Source: Bin80 sp965215475
GTDB lineage: Bacteria; Bacteroidota; Rhodothermia; Rhodothermales; Bin80
NCBI GenBank assembly: GCA_965215475.1
Contig: OZ244061.1
Coordinates: 434,001 to 498,000 of the forward strand
Length of the DNA stretch: 64,000 nt
Reading direction: 5' to 3'
Both the position numbers and the translations under genes were made by a program. Positions 9,162-17,108 of this stretch are shown piece by piece (position 1 is the stretch's first letter; each line of letters starts with the position of its first letter). Under the pieces are notes generated by a model. The model did not search any database, was not told the DNA's origin, and saw nothing but the letters and a program-made list of their open reading frames with translations.

Positions 9162-9760
9162 GGGGGGCATTTTTTCATCTCATTCAGTGCGTTTTTTCAT
9201 CTGAATACACTCCCCCGCTTTATGATCCACATGCATGGTGATCTTTTCCGCCATTTTTTATAGCAGGCGCAAAAATGACCGTAGCTGTATCCGTTGGGAT
9301 ATTCTGCATGCCAGATCAAATCCAGCGTCATTCCCTTCCGGGATAGTTCTTTCTCAACCTCTGCCCAATTGGGTTGCGGGCGAACCGAAGTGGAATCGGG
9401 AAACAGGAGATCTTTCAAATCTGCATCGGTGAGCTGCTCCGGCAAAGGCCAAGAAAGCCCCGCAGATTCGGCGCGTAAAAGATAGGTGCGTACCGTAGAT
9501 TCGGATACGCCCAAATAACGTGCGATCGTGCGCTTACTTTGCTGCTCCTCGTAATAATAACGAAGTAATGTTTAGATGTCTTGCATAGAAATTTGATGTT
9601 GAGGCATTTTTATTAGGGGGTATGTTAACCCTTGAAAATGCCTCAAAAATCAATGCACACTCCCAAAAATTTTGACCCTGATTTAGATCAAGTTTGAACC
9701 TCAAAATCAGAACAAAATGCCCCCCGCATCAGGGTGCGTTTTTTCATCTCATTTTACAAT
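9162..9760 (-). mobile_element. Internally deleted IS21-family element
   Basis: The segment keeps both ends of an IS21-like element and only the start of istA. Direct copies of GTGCGTTTTTTCATCT lie at 9187-9202 and 9734-9749, with a close variant at 9167-9180; repeated motifs near the ends are typical of IS21. A 12-base inverted pair (GGGGGGCATTTT at 9162-9173, AAAATGCCCCCC at 9714-9725) also flanks it. Most of istA and all of istB are missing, leaving a roughly 600-base non-autonomous derivative. Exact ends and target duplication could not be fixed. Confidence 0.55.
9197..9607 (-). pseudogene. istA: istA transposase N-terminal fragment, interrupted by a stop
   Basis: Reading from ATG at 9607, the frame gives MPQHQISMQDI, then a TAA, then TLLRYYYEEQQSKRTIARYLGVSESTVRTYL in pieces, and on through a Leu-Ser-Trp-Pro-Leu-Pro-Glu motif. 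This is the helix-turn-helix start of IS21-family IstA (SxRxIARxLGVSxxTVRxYL). The sequence loses similarity after about 105 further residues, well before the DDE catalytic core. The nonsense codon and truncation make it non-functional. Confidence 0.7.
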
Positions 9761-9770
9761 CAACTAAATT

Positions 9771-9929
9771 CTAAGCCGTTAGTGGGAATTGCTGTAATAA
9801 TTTAGCAACTTCGGCATGTGCCAATAAAAAAGACACAAATTGATTTATTTTTATTGACTGTGCGTGCTGAGGTTTAAATTCTCGATCAATACTTTCACGC
9901 TTTGCTCTCTTAATAATAGATTGGTCACC
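9771..9929 (-). pseudogene. Short coding-like remnant of unknown origin
   Basis: A 53-codon open frame without a start ends in TAG at 9771-9773. Its composition looks protein-like (KRAKRESIDREF near the start and QFVSFLLAHAEVAKLLQQF near the end), and the text just upstream is also coding-like in another frame, so this is probably the last piece of a larger decayed gene. I do not recognise the family. The rest of 9930-10097 shows nothing further. Confidence 0.3.
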
Positions 9930-10097
9930 TCAAACCCGGAGTAATCACCAGATGATTCTACTATTCATTAGTCTTAACTATCCATACTCCATCTATCGTT
10001 CATGACTGAGTACACAACCATTCGGCTTATCCTTGCCTTTTATGAGTGATTTTACTTCTTTGCGTGTAGGTAGCCTTGCGTACCAAAGAACAGTATC

Positions 10098-11369
10098 CTA
10101 ATTCTGATTGTTGTCTACTCCATATTCGTTAACAAGCCAAGCATGAAAAGACGGAATGGGAATGCCGTAGTCTCCATCCCTATGTTCAACAATGATTCCT
10201 TGTCTAAGGGCACGATTGAAGAGATCATCTGCTTCTTTCTGTGAGTACTTATCCAAGATTGCAAATATGAAGTCTTCTTTATCAATCGCTCCACCAAAGG
10301 GGACATTGGCGAATATTTTAGCGAGAATTTGTCGCTTCTTTTTTCTGCCAATCTCTTTTAAGCGGATTCTGTAATAATCTACCTGATTACCACGCCCACT
10401 CTGAAGCACGATCTCAAGTGCATCACTCGTCAGGTTGTGTTGATGGACTGCGAGATACCTTGATGCGGGGTCAGCATAGGATATGATGTGATGGGACCAT
10501 CCATGCGTCTGATTGGCAATAGTCTCAACCCAACTAGGCGGTGGTTGATTCACATGTCCCTTGTGGACGAGAAAGTCGCGTATGACTGCACAAGTAGATT
10601 CATCATCCAAACACCCAAGTTGTACCCTACAATCATCCTCAAACCGTGAAATGTTAAGCGTGTTAAATGCAGTCTCAGCCGTTCCCACCCCTGCCGCAAG
10701 TAGCATGACCGGTCTACCTAGTTGACCGTTGTGTATTTTATACAAGACACTCGTAATCACACCTCTCATCTCATCAGGTATTCCCCCCTTTGAACCCAGA
10801 GACTGGGCTTCATCCAGAATGAGCAGGAGTGGCTTCCGATCATCCTGTAGAATTTTTATCATTGTGAGTGTAATAGGGTTCACGTCCACAGAAAATCCTG
10901 CGCTAGCTTTTATGATTTTCTCAACCCTAACTTCAGCAGATGCACCGGTCACTCGTACACTTTTTTTCTTTCTAAGACAGTGTGATAGGTCATCTGGACT
11001 CCATAGGGCATTGGGGTAAAGGTCTGCGATTTGCCATCTCTTCTTTACTCGCTTTTTGCACTCATGAATCAGGGCAGTTTTTCCAGCACCGGGAGCTCCT
11101 TGTATCAGGAAAATAGTTCCCCTTTTGTGCGTTCGGTAATGTTCCAACGCACTGGTGAAGGTGTGAATGATCTTTTCCCGTCCATGAAAATATTCGGCAG
11201 GTCCTCGCCTCTCAGTGAAATTAGAACCCATGAAAATAAGCTTTCTGATGATGCCAATGCATCGGCTAACAATGACGGATTCTGATTTGTTCACACCGAT
11301 TGTTCCCTCCTTATTCATCTCAAATTGCGGGAGTGTATCATAGTTAGTGGGAGTTTGGGTTCCGTTCAA
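10098..11369 (-). CDS. Orphan AAA/STAND-like ATP-binding protein
   Basis: A P-loop ATPase of up to 423 residues. Walker A is GAPGAGKTAL at about residue 90, Walker B is LLLILDEAQ at about residue 180, and a sensor-like LLAAGVGTAE follows; the C-terminal 130 residues look like a helical/winged-helix module. This layout matches Orc1/Cdc6-like or ExeA-like AAA ATPases often annotated only as 'ATP-binding protein'. The first 46 residues look unconserved; the start at 11231 (MGSNFTERRGPAEYFHGRE, right before the usual GRExxI motif) is more likely. The gene sits alone between transposon and intron debris, so it probably arrived with mobile DNA. No partner gene suggests a function. Confidence 0.7.
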   Translation of the reverse strand: MNGTQTPTNYDTLPQFEMNKEGTIGVNKSESVIVSRCIGIIRKLIFMGSNFTERRGPAEYFHGREKIIHTFTSALEHYRTHKRGTIFLIQGAPGAGKTALIHECKKRVKKRWQIADLYPNALWSPDDLSHCLRKKKSVRVTGASAEVRVEKIIKASAGFSVDVNPITLTMIKILQDDRKPLLLILDEAQSLGSKGGIPDEMRGVITSVLYKIHNGQLGRPVMLLAAGVGTAETAFNTLNISRFEDDCRVQLGCLDDESTCAVIRDFLVHKGHVNQPPPSWVETIANQTHGWSHHIISYADPASRYLAVHQHNLTSDALEIVLQSGRGNQVDYYRIRLKEIGRKKKRQILAKIFANVPFGGAIDKEDFIFAILDKYSQKEADDLFNRALRQGIIVEHRDGDYGIPIPSFHAWLVNEYGVDNNQN

Positions 11370-11641
11370 CCATAACCTCTACTTCCATGGATATACGATC
11401 TTCTACTGCTTCTTCCTCCCCAGTTCAGGAGTCTTCGCAGGAGCTCCATCTTGAATTGGTTGTATCTATACGAAAATTGTTTGTAGGGCTTTTGAGAGTG
11501 GTCGAACGGGATGCAATAGTACGGTATTTTTTGCAAGATGAATAAGGCAGCCTGTTTTCCTTTATACCGCGCACGCTCTCCTCTTTCTGGCTTTTGATCT
11601 TTCATTTCATGTGCGTTCTTTCTGAATACACAGCTGGGCAA
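11366..11641 (-). CDS. Possible small basic protein, unrecognised
   Basis: A 91-codon frame rich in Lys, Arg and Tyr whose stop overlaps the longest start of the ATPase gene in an ATGA arrangement. No domain is recognised and the arrangement could be accidental, because the more likely ATPase start is 138 bases further in. Confidence 0.2.
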   Translation of the reverse strand: MPSCVFRKNAHEMKDQKPERGERARYKGKQAALFILQKIPYYCIPFDHSQKPYKQFSYRYNQFKMELLRRLLNWGGRSSRRSYIHGSRGYG

Positions 11642-11658
11642 ATTACTTCAAATGTAGA

Positions 11659-11844
11659 CAAGTATTGCCCGCCTATCGGGTAGTAGATATGCACACAGTT
11701 AAGCGGTTAAGACATTGGTTTTGTCGGAAGCACAAGGTACGATCTGGGAAGTATGTGTATGTCTCAGATGCACGTCTATGGGAGACCTACGGATTGTACC
11801 GCTTTGCAACAACGACCCAAGACCTTCCGTGGGCGAAGTCATGA
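11659..11844 (+). pseudogene. Group II intron maturase, C-terminal end only
   Basis: The frame reads QVLPAYRVVDMHTVKRLRHW, then a Cys-Arg-Lys-His-Lys-Val motif, and ends GLYRFATTTQDLPWAKS before TGA at 11842. This is the characteristic last 55-60 residues of group II intron reverse transcriptase/maturases (YRxxDxxxxxRLRRW, RKHK, GLxRL, PWAK). Everything upstream, including the reverse transcriptase domain, is missing, with the break at about 11655-11662. The correct intron 3' RNA structure follows directly. Confidence 0.75.
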
Positions 11845-11854
11845 GATCAATGGA

Positions 11855-11930
11855 AAGCCGGATGCGGGAAAACCGCACGTCCGGTTTGACGAGCAGGAGG
11901 TCGGAAACGACTTATGAGAGCCTACCAATG
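11855..11930 (+). ncRNA. Group II intron 3' end (domains V and VI)
   Basis: Positions 11855-11887 fold as the catalytic domain V hairpin: AGCCGGA pairs with TCCGGTT and TGCGG with CCGCA around a GAAAA loop, closely matching the near-invariant bacterial domain V. The next 40 bases give a domain VI-like hairpin (GGTCG, GAAA loop, CGACT) with an unpaired A region, and end at CCTACC, a usual 3' splice-site context. The 5' intron domains are absent, so this is a truncated fossil that cannot splice by itself. Confidence 0.7.
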
Positions 11931-12094
11931 GGTGCGCAAACAACGAAAGCGAATGACCCGTAGGACATAAGAAACGCGCCTATCTCCTGACTCTACAACC
12001 CCCAGTAATTTTTCATGGGTAGAGAATACGGAAATTAATCTGAATACACCATCGCGGTAGAACGCTTCTTTTTCAACGACAAAACGAAGCTCTC

Positions 12095-13186
12095 CTACGT
12101 GATCGCTCCCCCACAACTGCTTCCTGCCCCCGCCGTACATCCATAACAATGGCGCGCTGTACGTATTGCATGACTCTGCCATATGTCAAGATCGAAATCT
12201 CGAACATGTGGACTAGGAATATCCATGCGCATCTCTAATTGCTGATTAAAATCACAATCAAATAAAAATCCATCCCAACTTATCGAAAGTGTATTTCGAC
12301 ACATCAATCCTGAAATGGTGGAAGAATTAAATGCTTGCAGCAATTTGTTCAAGTAAAGCTTTACTTGATTTGTCTCAACTAACCACTCTAGATATCGAGA
12401 CATAGGCAGATTATTCAGTGTGAGAAGCTGATCAAATCTTACCTCATGATTGCGCGCCAAAGCCGTTTTCCATTCTGCTTCTAGCGTAGACTGGTTGCCC
12501 GACAAGAACGCACCCACAGGATTCGTCACCAAAACCAATTTTCGCTGAGGGTCTCCGCTTCCGTACCCGGCTTGATTTAAGCGCCGAAGTGCTTCGATGG
12601 ATTTTTGGTAGGTCCCATCTCCACGTTGAGCATCGGTACCTATTTTACGATAATGAGGCAAAGAACAAACCACTTCAACTCCTCGCTCTGCAAACCATTC
12701 AGGTAAATGTTGATAAGGCCTGGTGAGTAATATGGTAAGATTACAACGATCAAGAACGCGAAGACCGCGAGCCACACACTCCTCTACTAAGTACTCAAAG
12801 TTAGGATTTAACTCGGGAGCACCGCCAGTAAGATCGACGGCCTTAGCACCAGACCGATCAATCGCTTGCAAACATAAATCGACGGTCTCCCGGTCCATGT
12901 TCTCATGAGTACGATCGGGGCCTGCATCAACATGGCAGTGCCGGCACGTCATATTGCAAAGCTTGCCAAGATTGATCTGCACAATCTCCAACTTTTCAGG
13001 CTTCAAACGAGGCCATCCACAGGAAGCTAAATCAAGCTCAAATTGACCACTGTTTGTTGGCCCCCCACTCGTTTGCACCGCGTTCAGGACTTTCAATTGC
13101 TCCTCCGGATGTGCCAATGGAACCACTCGAAAAGATAACGAGGAAGTCGCACGAGGACTTTGGGTAAGTGTATCTAGCTCAATCAT
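12095..13186 (-). CDS. arsS: Arsenosugar biosynthesis radical SAM protein ArsS
   Basis: A 363-residue radical SAM enzyme. The cluster motif CNMTCRHCH (CxxxCxxC) is at about residues 78-86, followed by LTGGAPELN, an SAM-binding GGxPE-like element. The C-terminal Cys-rich tail ends GCTAGAGSSCGG, typical of ArsS. ArsS acts on dimethylated arsenic to transfer a 5'-deoxyadenosyl group on the way to arsenosugars. It is last in a leftward three-gene cluster with arsM and an AhpD-like gene, 25 bases after the latter. No glycosyltransferase partner is adjacent. The 3' flank is intron debris. Confidence 0.9.
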   Translation of the reverse strand: MIELDTLTQSPRATSSLSFRVVPLAHPEEQLKVLNAVQTSGGPTNSGQFELDLASCGWPRLKPEKLEIVQINLGKLCNMTCRHCHVDAGPDRTHENMDRETVDLCLQAIDRSGAKAVDLTGGAPELNPNFEYLVEECVARGLRVLDRCNLTILLTRPYQHLPEWFAERGVEVVCSLPHYRKIGTDAQRGDGTYQKSIEALRRLNQAGYGSGDPQRKLVLVTNPVGAFLSGNQSTLEAEWKTALARNHEVRFDQLLTLNNLPMSRYLEWLVETNQVKLYLNKLLQAFNSSTISGLMCRNTLSISWDGFLFDCDFNQQLEMRMDIPSPHVRDFDLDIWQSHAIRTARHCYGCTAGAGSSCGGAIT

Positions 13187-13211
13187 CTCTCAGATCTAAG
13201 GCTATACAGAA

Positions 13212-13544
13212 TTACATCGTTAAACTCTTGACCTGATCAAGCATCTGCACTCCATGTACCAAGGCGGCGCCACCTCGTATCGCGGTCGCCACATGTACCG
13301 CTTCGGTCATCTGTTCTAAATCCGAGCCCGCTTCCAAACACGCCGTTGTATAGGCATCAATACAGTATGGACATTGCACTGTATTTGCCACGGCCAAAGC
13401 AATGAGTGCCTTCTCTCTTGGTGTTAAAGCTCCTTCCTCAAATACTTTGTTGTAGTATTCGAAAAAGGCATCGGCCAATTCCTGATTTCCCTCCGCAATT
13501 TCTCCGAACCTGGGAAGGTGTGAACGATGATAATAATGATCCAT
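13212..13544 (-). CDS. AhpD-like protein of the arsenosugar cluster
   Basis: A carboxymuconolactone-decarboxylase-fold protein of about 110 residues with the redox CPYC motif followed by IDAYT, as in AhpD, and the EKALIALAVA helix. Proteins of this type are recurrently found between arsM and arsS and are named arsenosugar biosynthesis-associated peroxidase-like proteins; their exact role is not settled. I place the start at MDHYYHRSHLPRFGEI (13544), which aligns with the family N-terminus and clears arsM by 20 bases. A longer form from 13580 would overlap arsM by 16 bases. Confidence 0.82.
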   Translation of the reverse strand: MDHYYHRSHLPRFGEIAEGNQELADAFFEYYNKVFEEGALTPREKALIALAVANTVQCPYCIDAYTTACLEAGSDLEQMTEAVHVATAIRGGAALVHGVQMLDQVKSLTM

Positions 13545-13564
13545 GAATAATCTTGTCAAAAAGG

Positions 13565-14350
13565 TTAAGATTGACGCCACGCTCGGATGGTGAGACTTGC
13601 GAGTCCATCCTGCATAGCAAGAATGTTTAGCGGCTGGAAACGTACAATTTCCAATTCCGTGAATCCAGATCTGGAAATCAGTTCTAGATAAGATTCTTTT
13701 TCTGCAGCACCAGCAACACAGCCCGCCGCCTGCTCTGCTTTCTGCAAGAGTTCGGGATCTGGATTCCCCACAACTACGACATCCGAAATTATAAATCGTC
13801 CACCAGGCCTAAGTACACGGGCGATCTCTGAGTATGCTTTCCCTTTATCCGGTACCAGATTCAGGGTACAATTGCTGATCACGACATCCACCGAATGATC
13901 CTGGAGTGGAAGAGCTTCAATATCTCCCTCCTGAAAAAATGTATTCTCTATCCCCACAGCGATCGCATTTTCTTTTGCTTTTACGATCATAGAAGGAGCT
14001 AGATCAACTCCCAGAATCTTTCCCCTTTCCCCTACCAGTGGAGCCGCAATCATTGCATCTAATCCCGCACCCGATCCCAGATCAAGGACCGTCTCTCCTG
14101 GCTTCAGTTCTGCATAATCGACAGGAGTCCCACAACCTAATCCCAAATCAGCCTGTGACTGATAACCAGGCGTATCCTTATATGCAAATTCATCTACCAT
14201 CTTACATCCACAATCCAACTCCCCTCTTGCAATGGCATCGTACTTCTCACGCACAGATTCTTTTACCGTAGAACATGACTGATTCAAATTCAACATCTTT
14301 GTATCCGTTAGCGGATGTACGTAACCTGTTTGGGATTCCATCCAAAGCAT
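13565..14350 (-). CDS. arsM: Arsenite S-adenosylmethionine methyltransferase ArsM
   Basis: A 261-residue class I methyltransferase. The SAM motif VLDLGSGAGLDAMIAA is at about residue 85, and later motifs are GDIEALPL, DVVISNCTLNLVPDK and RPGGRFIISDVV. Arsenic-binding cysteines fit the ArsM pattern: the Cys-Gly-Cys of ELDCGCKM, the Cys of GLGCGTP, the Cys in SNCTLNL and one in AAGCVAGA. It converts As(III) to methylated forms that ArsS then uses. It is first in the cluster and its last codons precede the AhpD-like gene. The start at 14350 leaves about 35 residues before the conserved VKESVREKYDAIA. Confidence 0.9.
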   Translation of the reverse strand: MLWMESQTGYVHPLTDTKMLNLNQSCSTVKESVREKYDAIARGELDCGCKMVDEFAYKDTPGYQSQADLGLGCGTPVDYAELKPGETVLDLGSGAGLDAMIAAPLVGERGKILGVDLAPSMIVKAKENAIAVGIENTFFQEGDIEALPLQDHSVDVVISNCTLNLVPDKGKAYSEIARVLRPGGRFIISDVVVVGNPDPELLQKAEQAAGCVAGAAEKESYLELISRSGFTELEIVRFQPLNILAMQDGLASLTIRAWRQS

Positions 14351-14376
14351 GATCGTCCCATCCCCGCTCTCACTCC

Positions 14377-16161
14377 CTAGTAAACCTCCATAGTATTTTC
14401 CTGCTCCTGATACTGCAACTCGTAAAGGGTTTGGTACAAGCCCCCCGCGGAAACCAGTTCATCATGCGTACCCTGCTCTCTTAATATTCCTTTATGAAGC
14501 ACCAAAATGGTGTCCGAGTGACGAATTGTTGACAACCGATGGGCAACAACCAATGAGGTCCTCCCTTCCAGCACTGTTTCTAGTGCGCTTTGGATAATAT
14601 GTTCCGTCTCGGTATCAATACTTGAAGTCGCTTCGTCGAGCACCAATATATCTGGGTCATGTGCTAGAACTCGAACAAAGGAGAGCAGTTGCCTTTGTCC
14701 CTGAGACAGAGAGATTCCCCGCTCACCTACATCATGGAGATACTTTTCAGGAAGAGCCTCGATAAATTGATCTGCACCGATTGTGCTCGCAGCTTGCTTC
14801 ACCTGATCAAGAGAAATATCTGGATTCCCCAAAGAAATATTACGATAGATTGATCCCGAGAACAGAAAAACATCTTGTAATACCAAACCGATCCGCCAAC
14901 GCAAATACTTGATGGGGAGCGAACGTACATCCTTTCCATCCAATATAATTTGCCCTCTTTGAATATCATAAAAACGCATGAGGAGGCTGATAATCGTCGT
15001 TTTTCCGCTACCAGTGGCTCCAACAATTGCAGCATTTTGCCCTCTGCTAATCGTAAACGATACCCCCTTTAACACCCAGTCCGGTGTTCCATCGTCCAAG
15101 TCCTTATAGGCAAACCAGACATCATCAAATACAATATCGCCCTCAAACTTACGGGGAAAATCTTGCATCTCTACATCCGGTAACGATTGGTCATTATCAA
15201 GCACATCAAAAATTCGTTCCGCACCCGCCATCGCTCCTTGAAGCGTGTTAAACTGTTCGGATAAATTCCGAATCGGCTCGAAGAATTGTCGGCAATATTG
15301 AATGAACGCAATGAGGACCCCGACAGTCAATGCTCCCCCAATGGCGCTGACTCCGCCCGTCCATAGCACAAATCCAATCGCAGTTGAAGCAATAATGTCT
15401 ACCGCAGGCCAAAAAAGAGAGTGATAAAAAACGGTTTTTAGTTGCGCCGTCTGATGCTCATCGTTAATGGTTTTGAATCGTTCCATTTCTACCTTCTCCC
15501 TACCGAACAGCTGTACAATCAGCATTCCTGTTACATGCTCCTGCATAAATGAATTCAGGCGTGCAACTTGCTTTCGAGTTTCCCGATATTGCCCCCGAAC
15601 GTTCCGCTTAAACCATAATGTTACCAGTAGCATGAAGGGCATCACGCACAGGGTGACCAGTGCAAGAACCCAGTTCAGGCTGAACATGAATATCGCAATG
15701 AAAATCAGTTTGAACATATCCCCCATAATGACCACAATCCCTGCGGAAAGCACATCCGCGAGTGCTTCTACATCTGATGTTGTACGGGTGATCAGGCGTC
15801 CAATCGGGGTTCGGTCAAAGAACGTGAGCGATTGCTTTTGGACATGGCGAAACACTCGCACACGCACATCATAAATGGCCTGCTGCCCGATCCACTGGGT
15901 GAAATATGCATTGGCATACACCAATACTCCCTCCAGTACAATCGCACCCAATAGAGCAGAGATTAACCATGTTAGCCCATCAAGTTCGCCGGGAACAATG
16001 TGATTGTCAATCGCTAACCGAATTAACCATGGGCGGAGTGGCCCTAAAAATGAAACTAGGAGCACCAGGCAAAATGCAAGAATTACCCAATGCTTATAGG
16101 GGATCAAGTATCCGATAATCCGCCTTAGTAATTTCCGGTCCAGACCTTTTGTGTTACTCAT
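14377..16161 (-). CDS. ABC exporter half-transporter, catalytically complete subunit
   Basis: A 594-residue type IV ABC exporter: six membrane helices (residues 1 to about 310), then a nucleotide-binding domain with Walker A GATGSGKTT, signature LSQGQRQLL and Walker B ILVLDEATSS with the catalytic Glu. The LSQGQ variant with intact Glu is the pattern of the active partner in heterodimeric exporters such as BmrCD, LmrCD and TM287/288. Its likely partner is the gene at 17109-18908, which has a degenerate Walker B; rnz lies between them. It overlaps the rnz stop region by eight bases. Substrate is unknown (drug or lipid). Confidence 0.87.
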   Translation of the reverse strand: MSNTKGLDRKLLRRIIGYLIPYKHWVILAFCLVLLVSFLGPLRPWLIRLAIDNHIVPGELDGLTWLISALLGAIVLEGVLVYANAYFTQWIGQQAIYDVRVRVFRHVQKQSLTFFDRTPIGRLITRTTSDVEALADVLSAGIVVIMGDMFKLIFIAIFMFSLNWVLALVTLCVMPFMLLVTLWFKRNVRGQYRETRKQVARLNSFMQEHVTGMLIVQLFGREKVEMERFKTINDEHQTAQLKTVFYHSLFWPAVDIIASTAIGFVLWTGGVSAIGGALTVGVLIAFIQYCRQFFEPIRNLSEQFNTLQGAMAGAERIFDVLDNDQSLPDVEMQDFPRKFEGDIVFDDVWFAYKDLDDGTPDWVLKGVSFTISRGQNAAIVGATGSGKTTIISLLMRFYDIQRGQIILDGKDVRSLPIKYLRWRIGLVLQDVFLFSGSIYRNISLGNPDISLDQVKQAASTIGADQFIEALPEKYLHDVGERGISLSQGQRQLLSFVRVLAHDPDILVLDEATSSIDTETEHIIQSALETVLEGRTSLVVAHRLSTIRHSDTILVLHKGILREQGTHDELVSAGGLYQTLYELQYQEQENTMEVY

Positions 16162-17101
16162 TCAAAGATTCCGTCTGCACGGTGTCCGCTTGTGGGCGAA
16201 TGGGATAGATCCTATATTCTTCCGCGATTTCCGCGTTCGAGAAAATCGCTCTTGCCTCCTCTCTGAGCAGTGCTACATCTGAGTATCTAGCACTGAAATG
16301 TGTCAGCAGCAATCTGCCTGCGCCTGCTTTTTTGGCCAATATTGCTGCCTCCTGTGCTGTACTATGCCCTGTCAGGGAAGCTCGATCGGCATCCCGCTGA
16401 CTGAATGTGGAATCATGCACCAACAAATCTACCCCCTCTGCTAATTCCATCCCTGCTTCACATGGGCGTGTATCGGGGATATAAGCAAAAGATTCTTTTG
16501 ACTCTTTTTTTACCTGATCTGGAGAAACTATTCTCCTGTCAGATAACTCAATGGTTTCTCCAGCGGCCAATCTTTGAAACTGTTCCTGTTCAACTATCCC
16601 AAATGCACGTGCTAACTCCCCATCCATTCGGCTTTGCCCCTCTGTCTTTTCCACACGATACCCAACACAGAAACGACCATGATCTAATGGTGCTGCGCTG
16701 ACTCGTAGCCCATCCCCTTGGAAAACCTCTTGAGACTCCCGGTTTTGCTTGAGTAGGACATATTCAATCTTAAAATGAAGCCCCCCCGATCTAAGCCCTG
16801 GAATCACGGCCATAATATTGACCAATTCCTCTGGTGCAATGATCGTGAGTGGGGTATCGCGCCGCTCCAATGACATTGAGATCAACAGACCAAACAATCC
16901 TAGGTAATGATCTCCATGCAAATGGGAGATCAAGATTACTTGGATACGACTCCTACGAATCCCTGCTTTCAGGAGGCGAAACTGCGTCCCATCTCCACAA
17001 TCAAAAAGAAATACTTTCCCTTGATTACGAAGTACGTAAGCTGATAGTCCGCGATCTGGTACAACCGATGCTGAAGATGTTCCCAGAGGTATTAATTCCA
17101 T
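16154..17101 (-). CDS. rnz: Ribonuclease Z
   Basis: A metallo-beta-lactamase-fold nuclease of about 315 residues that trims tRNA 3' ends. The N-terminus ELIPLGTSSA, the zinc motif HLHGDHYLGL (HxHxDH), LLVHDSTFS and the GHSTAQEAA segment with downstream THFSARY are diagnostic of RNase Z. The start at 17101 (MELIPLGTSSA) is preferred over a longer frame from 17161, which would run into the upstream ABC gene. It sits seven bases after that gene and overlaps the next one by eight bases, so all three are probably one transcript. Confidence 0.9.
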   Translation of the reverse strand: MELIPLGTSSASVVPDRGLSAYVLRNQGKVFLFDCGDGTQFRLLKAGIRRSRIQVILISHLHGDHYLGLFGLLISMSLERRDTPLTIIAPEELVNIMAVIPGLRSGGLHFKIEYVLLKQNRESQEVFQGDGLRVSAAPLDHGRFCVGYRVEKTEGQSRMDGELARAFGIVEQEQFQRLAAGETIELSDRRIVSPDQVKKESKESFAYIPDTRPCEAGMELAEGVDLLVHDSTFSQRDADRASLTGHSTAQEAAILAKKAGAGRLLLTHFSARYSDVALLREEARAIFSNAEIAEEYRIYPIRPQADTVQTESLNE

Positions 17102-17108
17102 CCACTTC

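Noticed and set aside
11922..12182. 86-codon minus-strand ORF overlapping the arsS end
   Set aside because: Its first third is an out-of-frame reading of arsS; no resemblance to any family in the rest.
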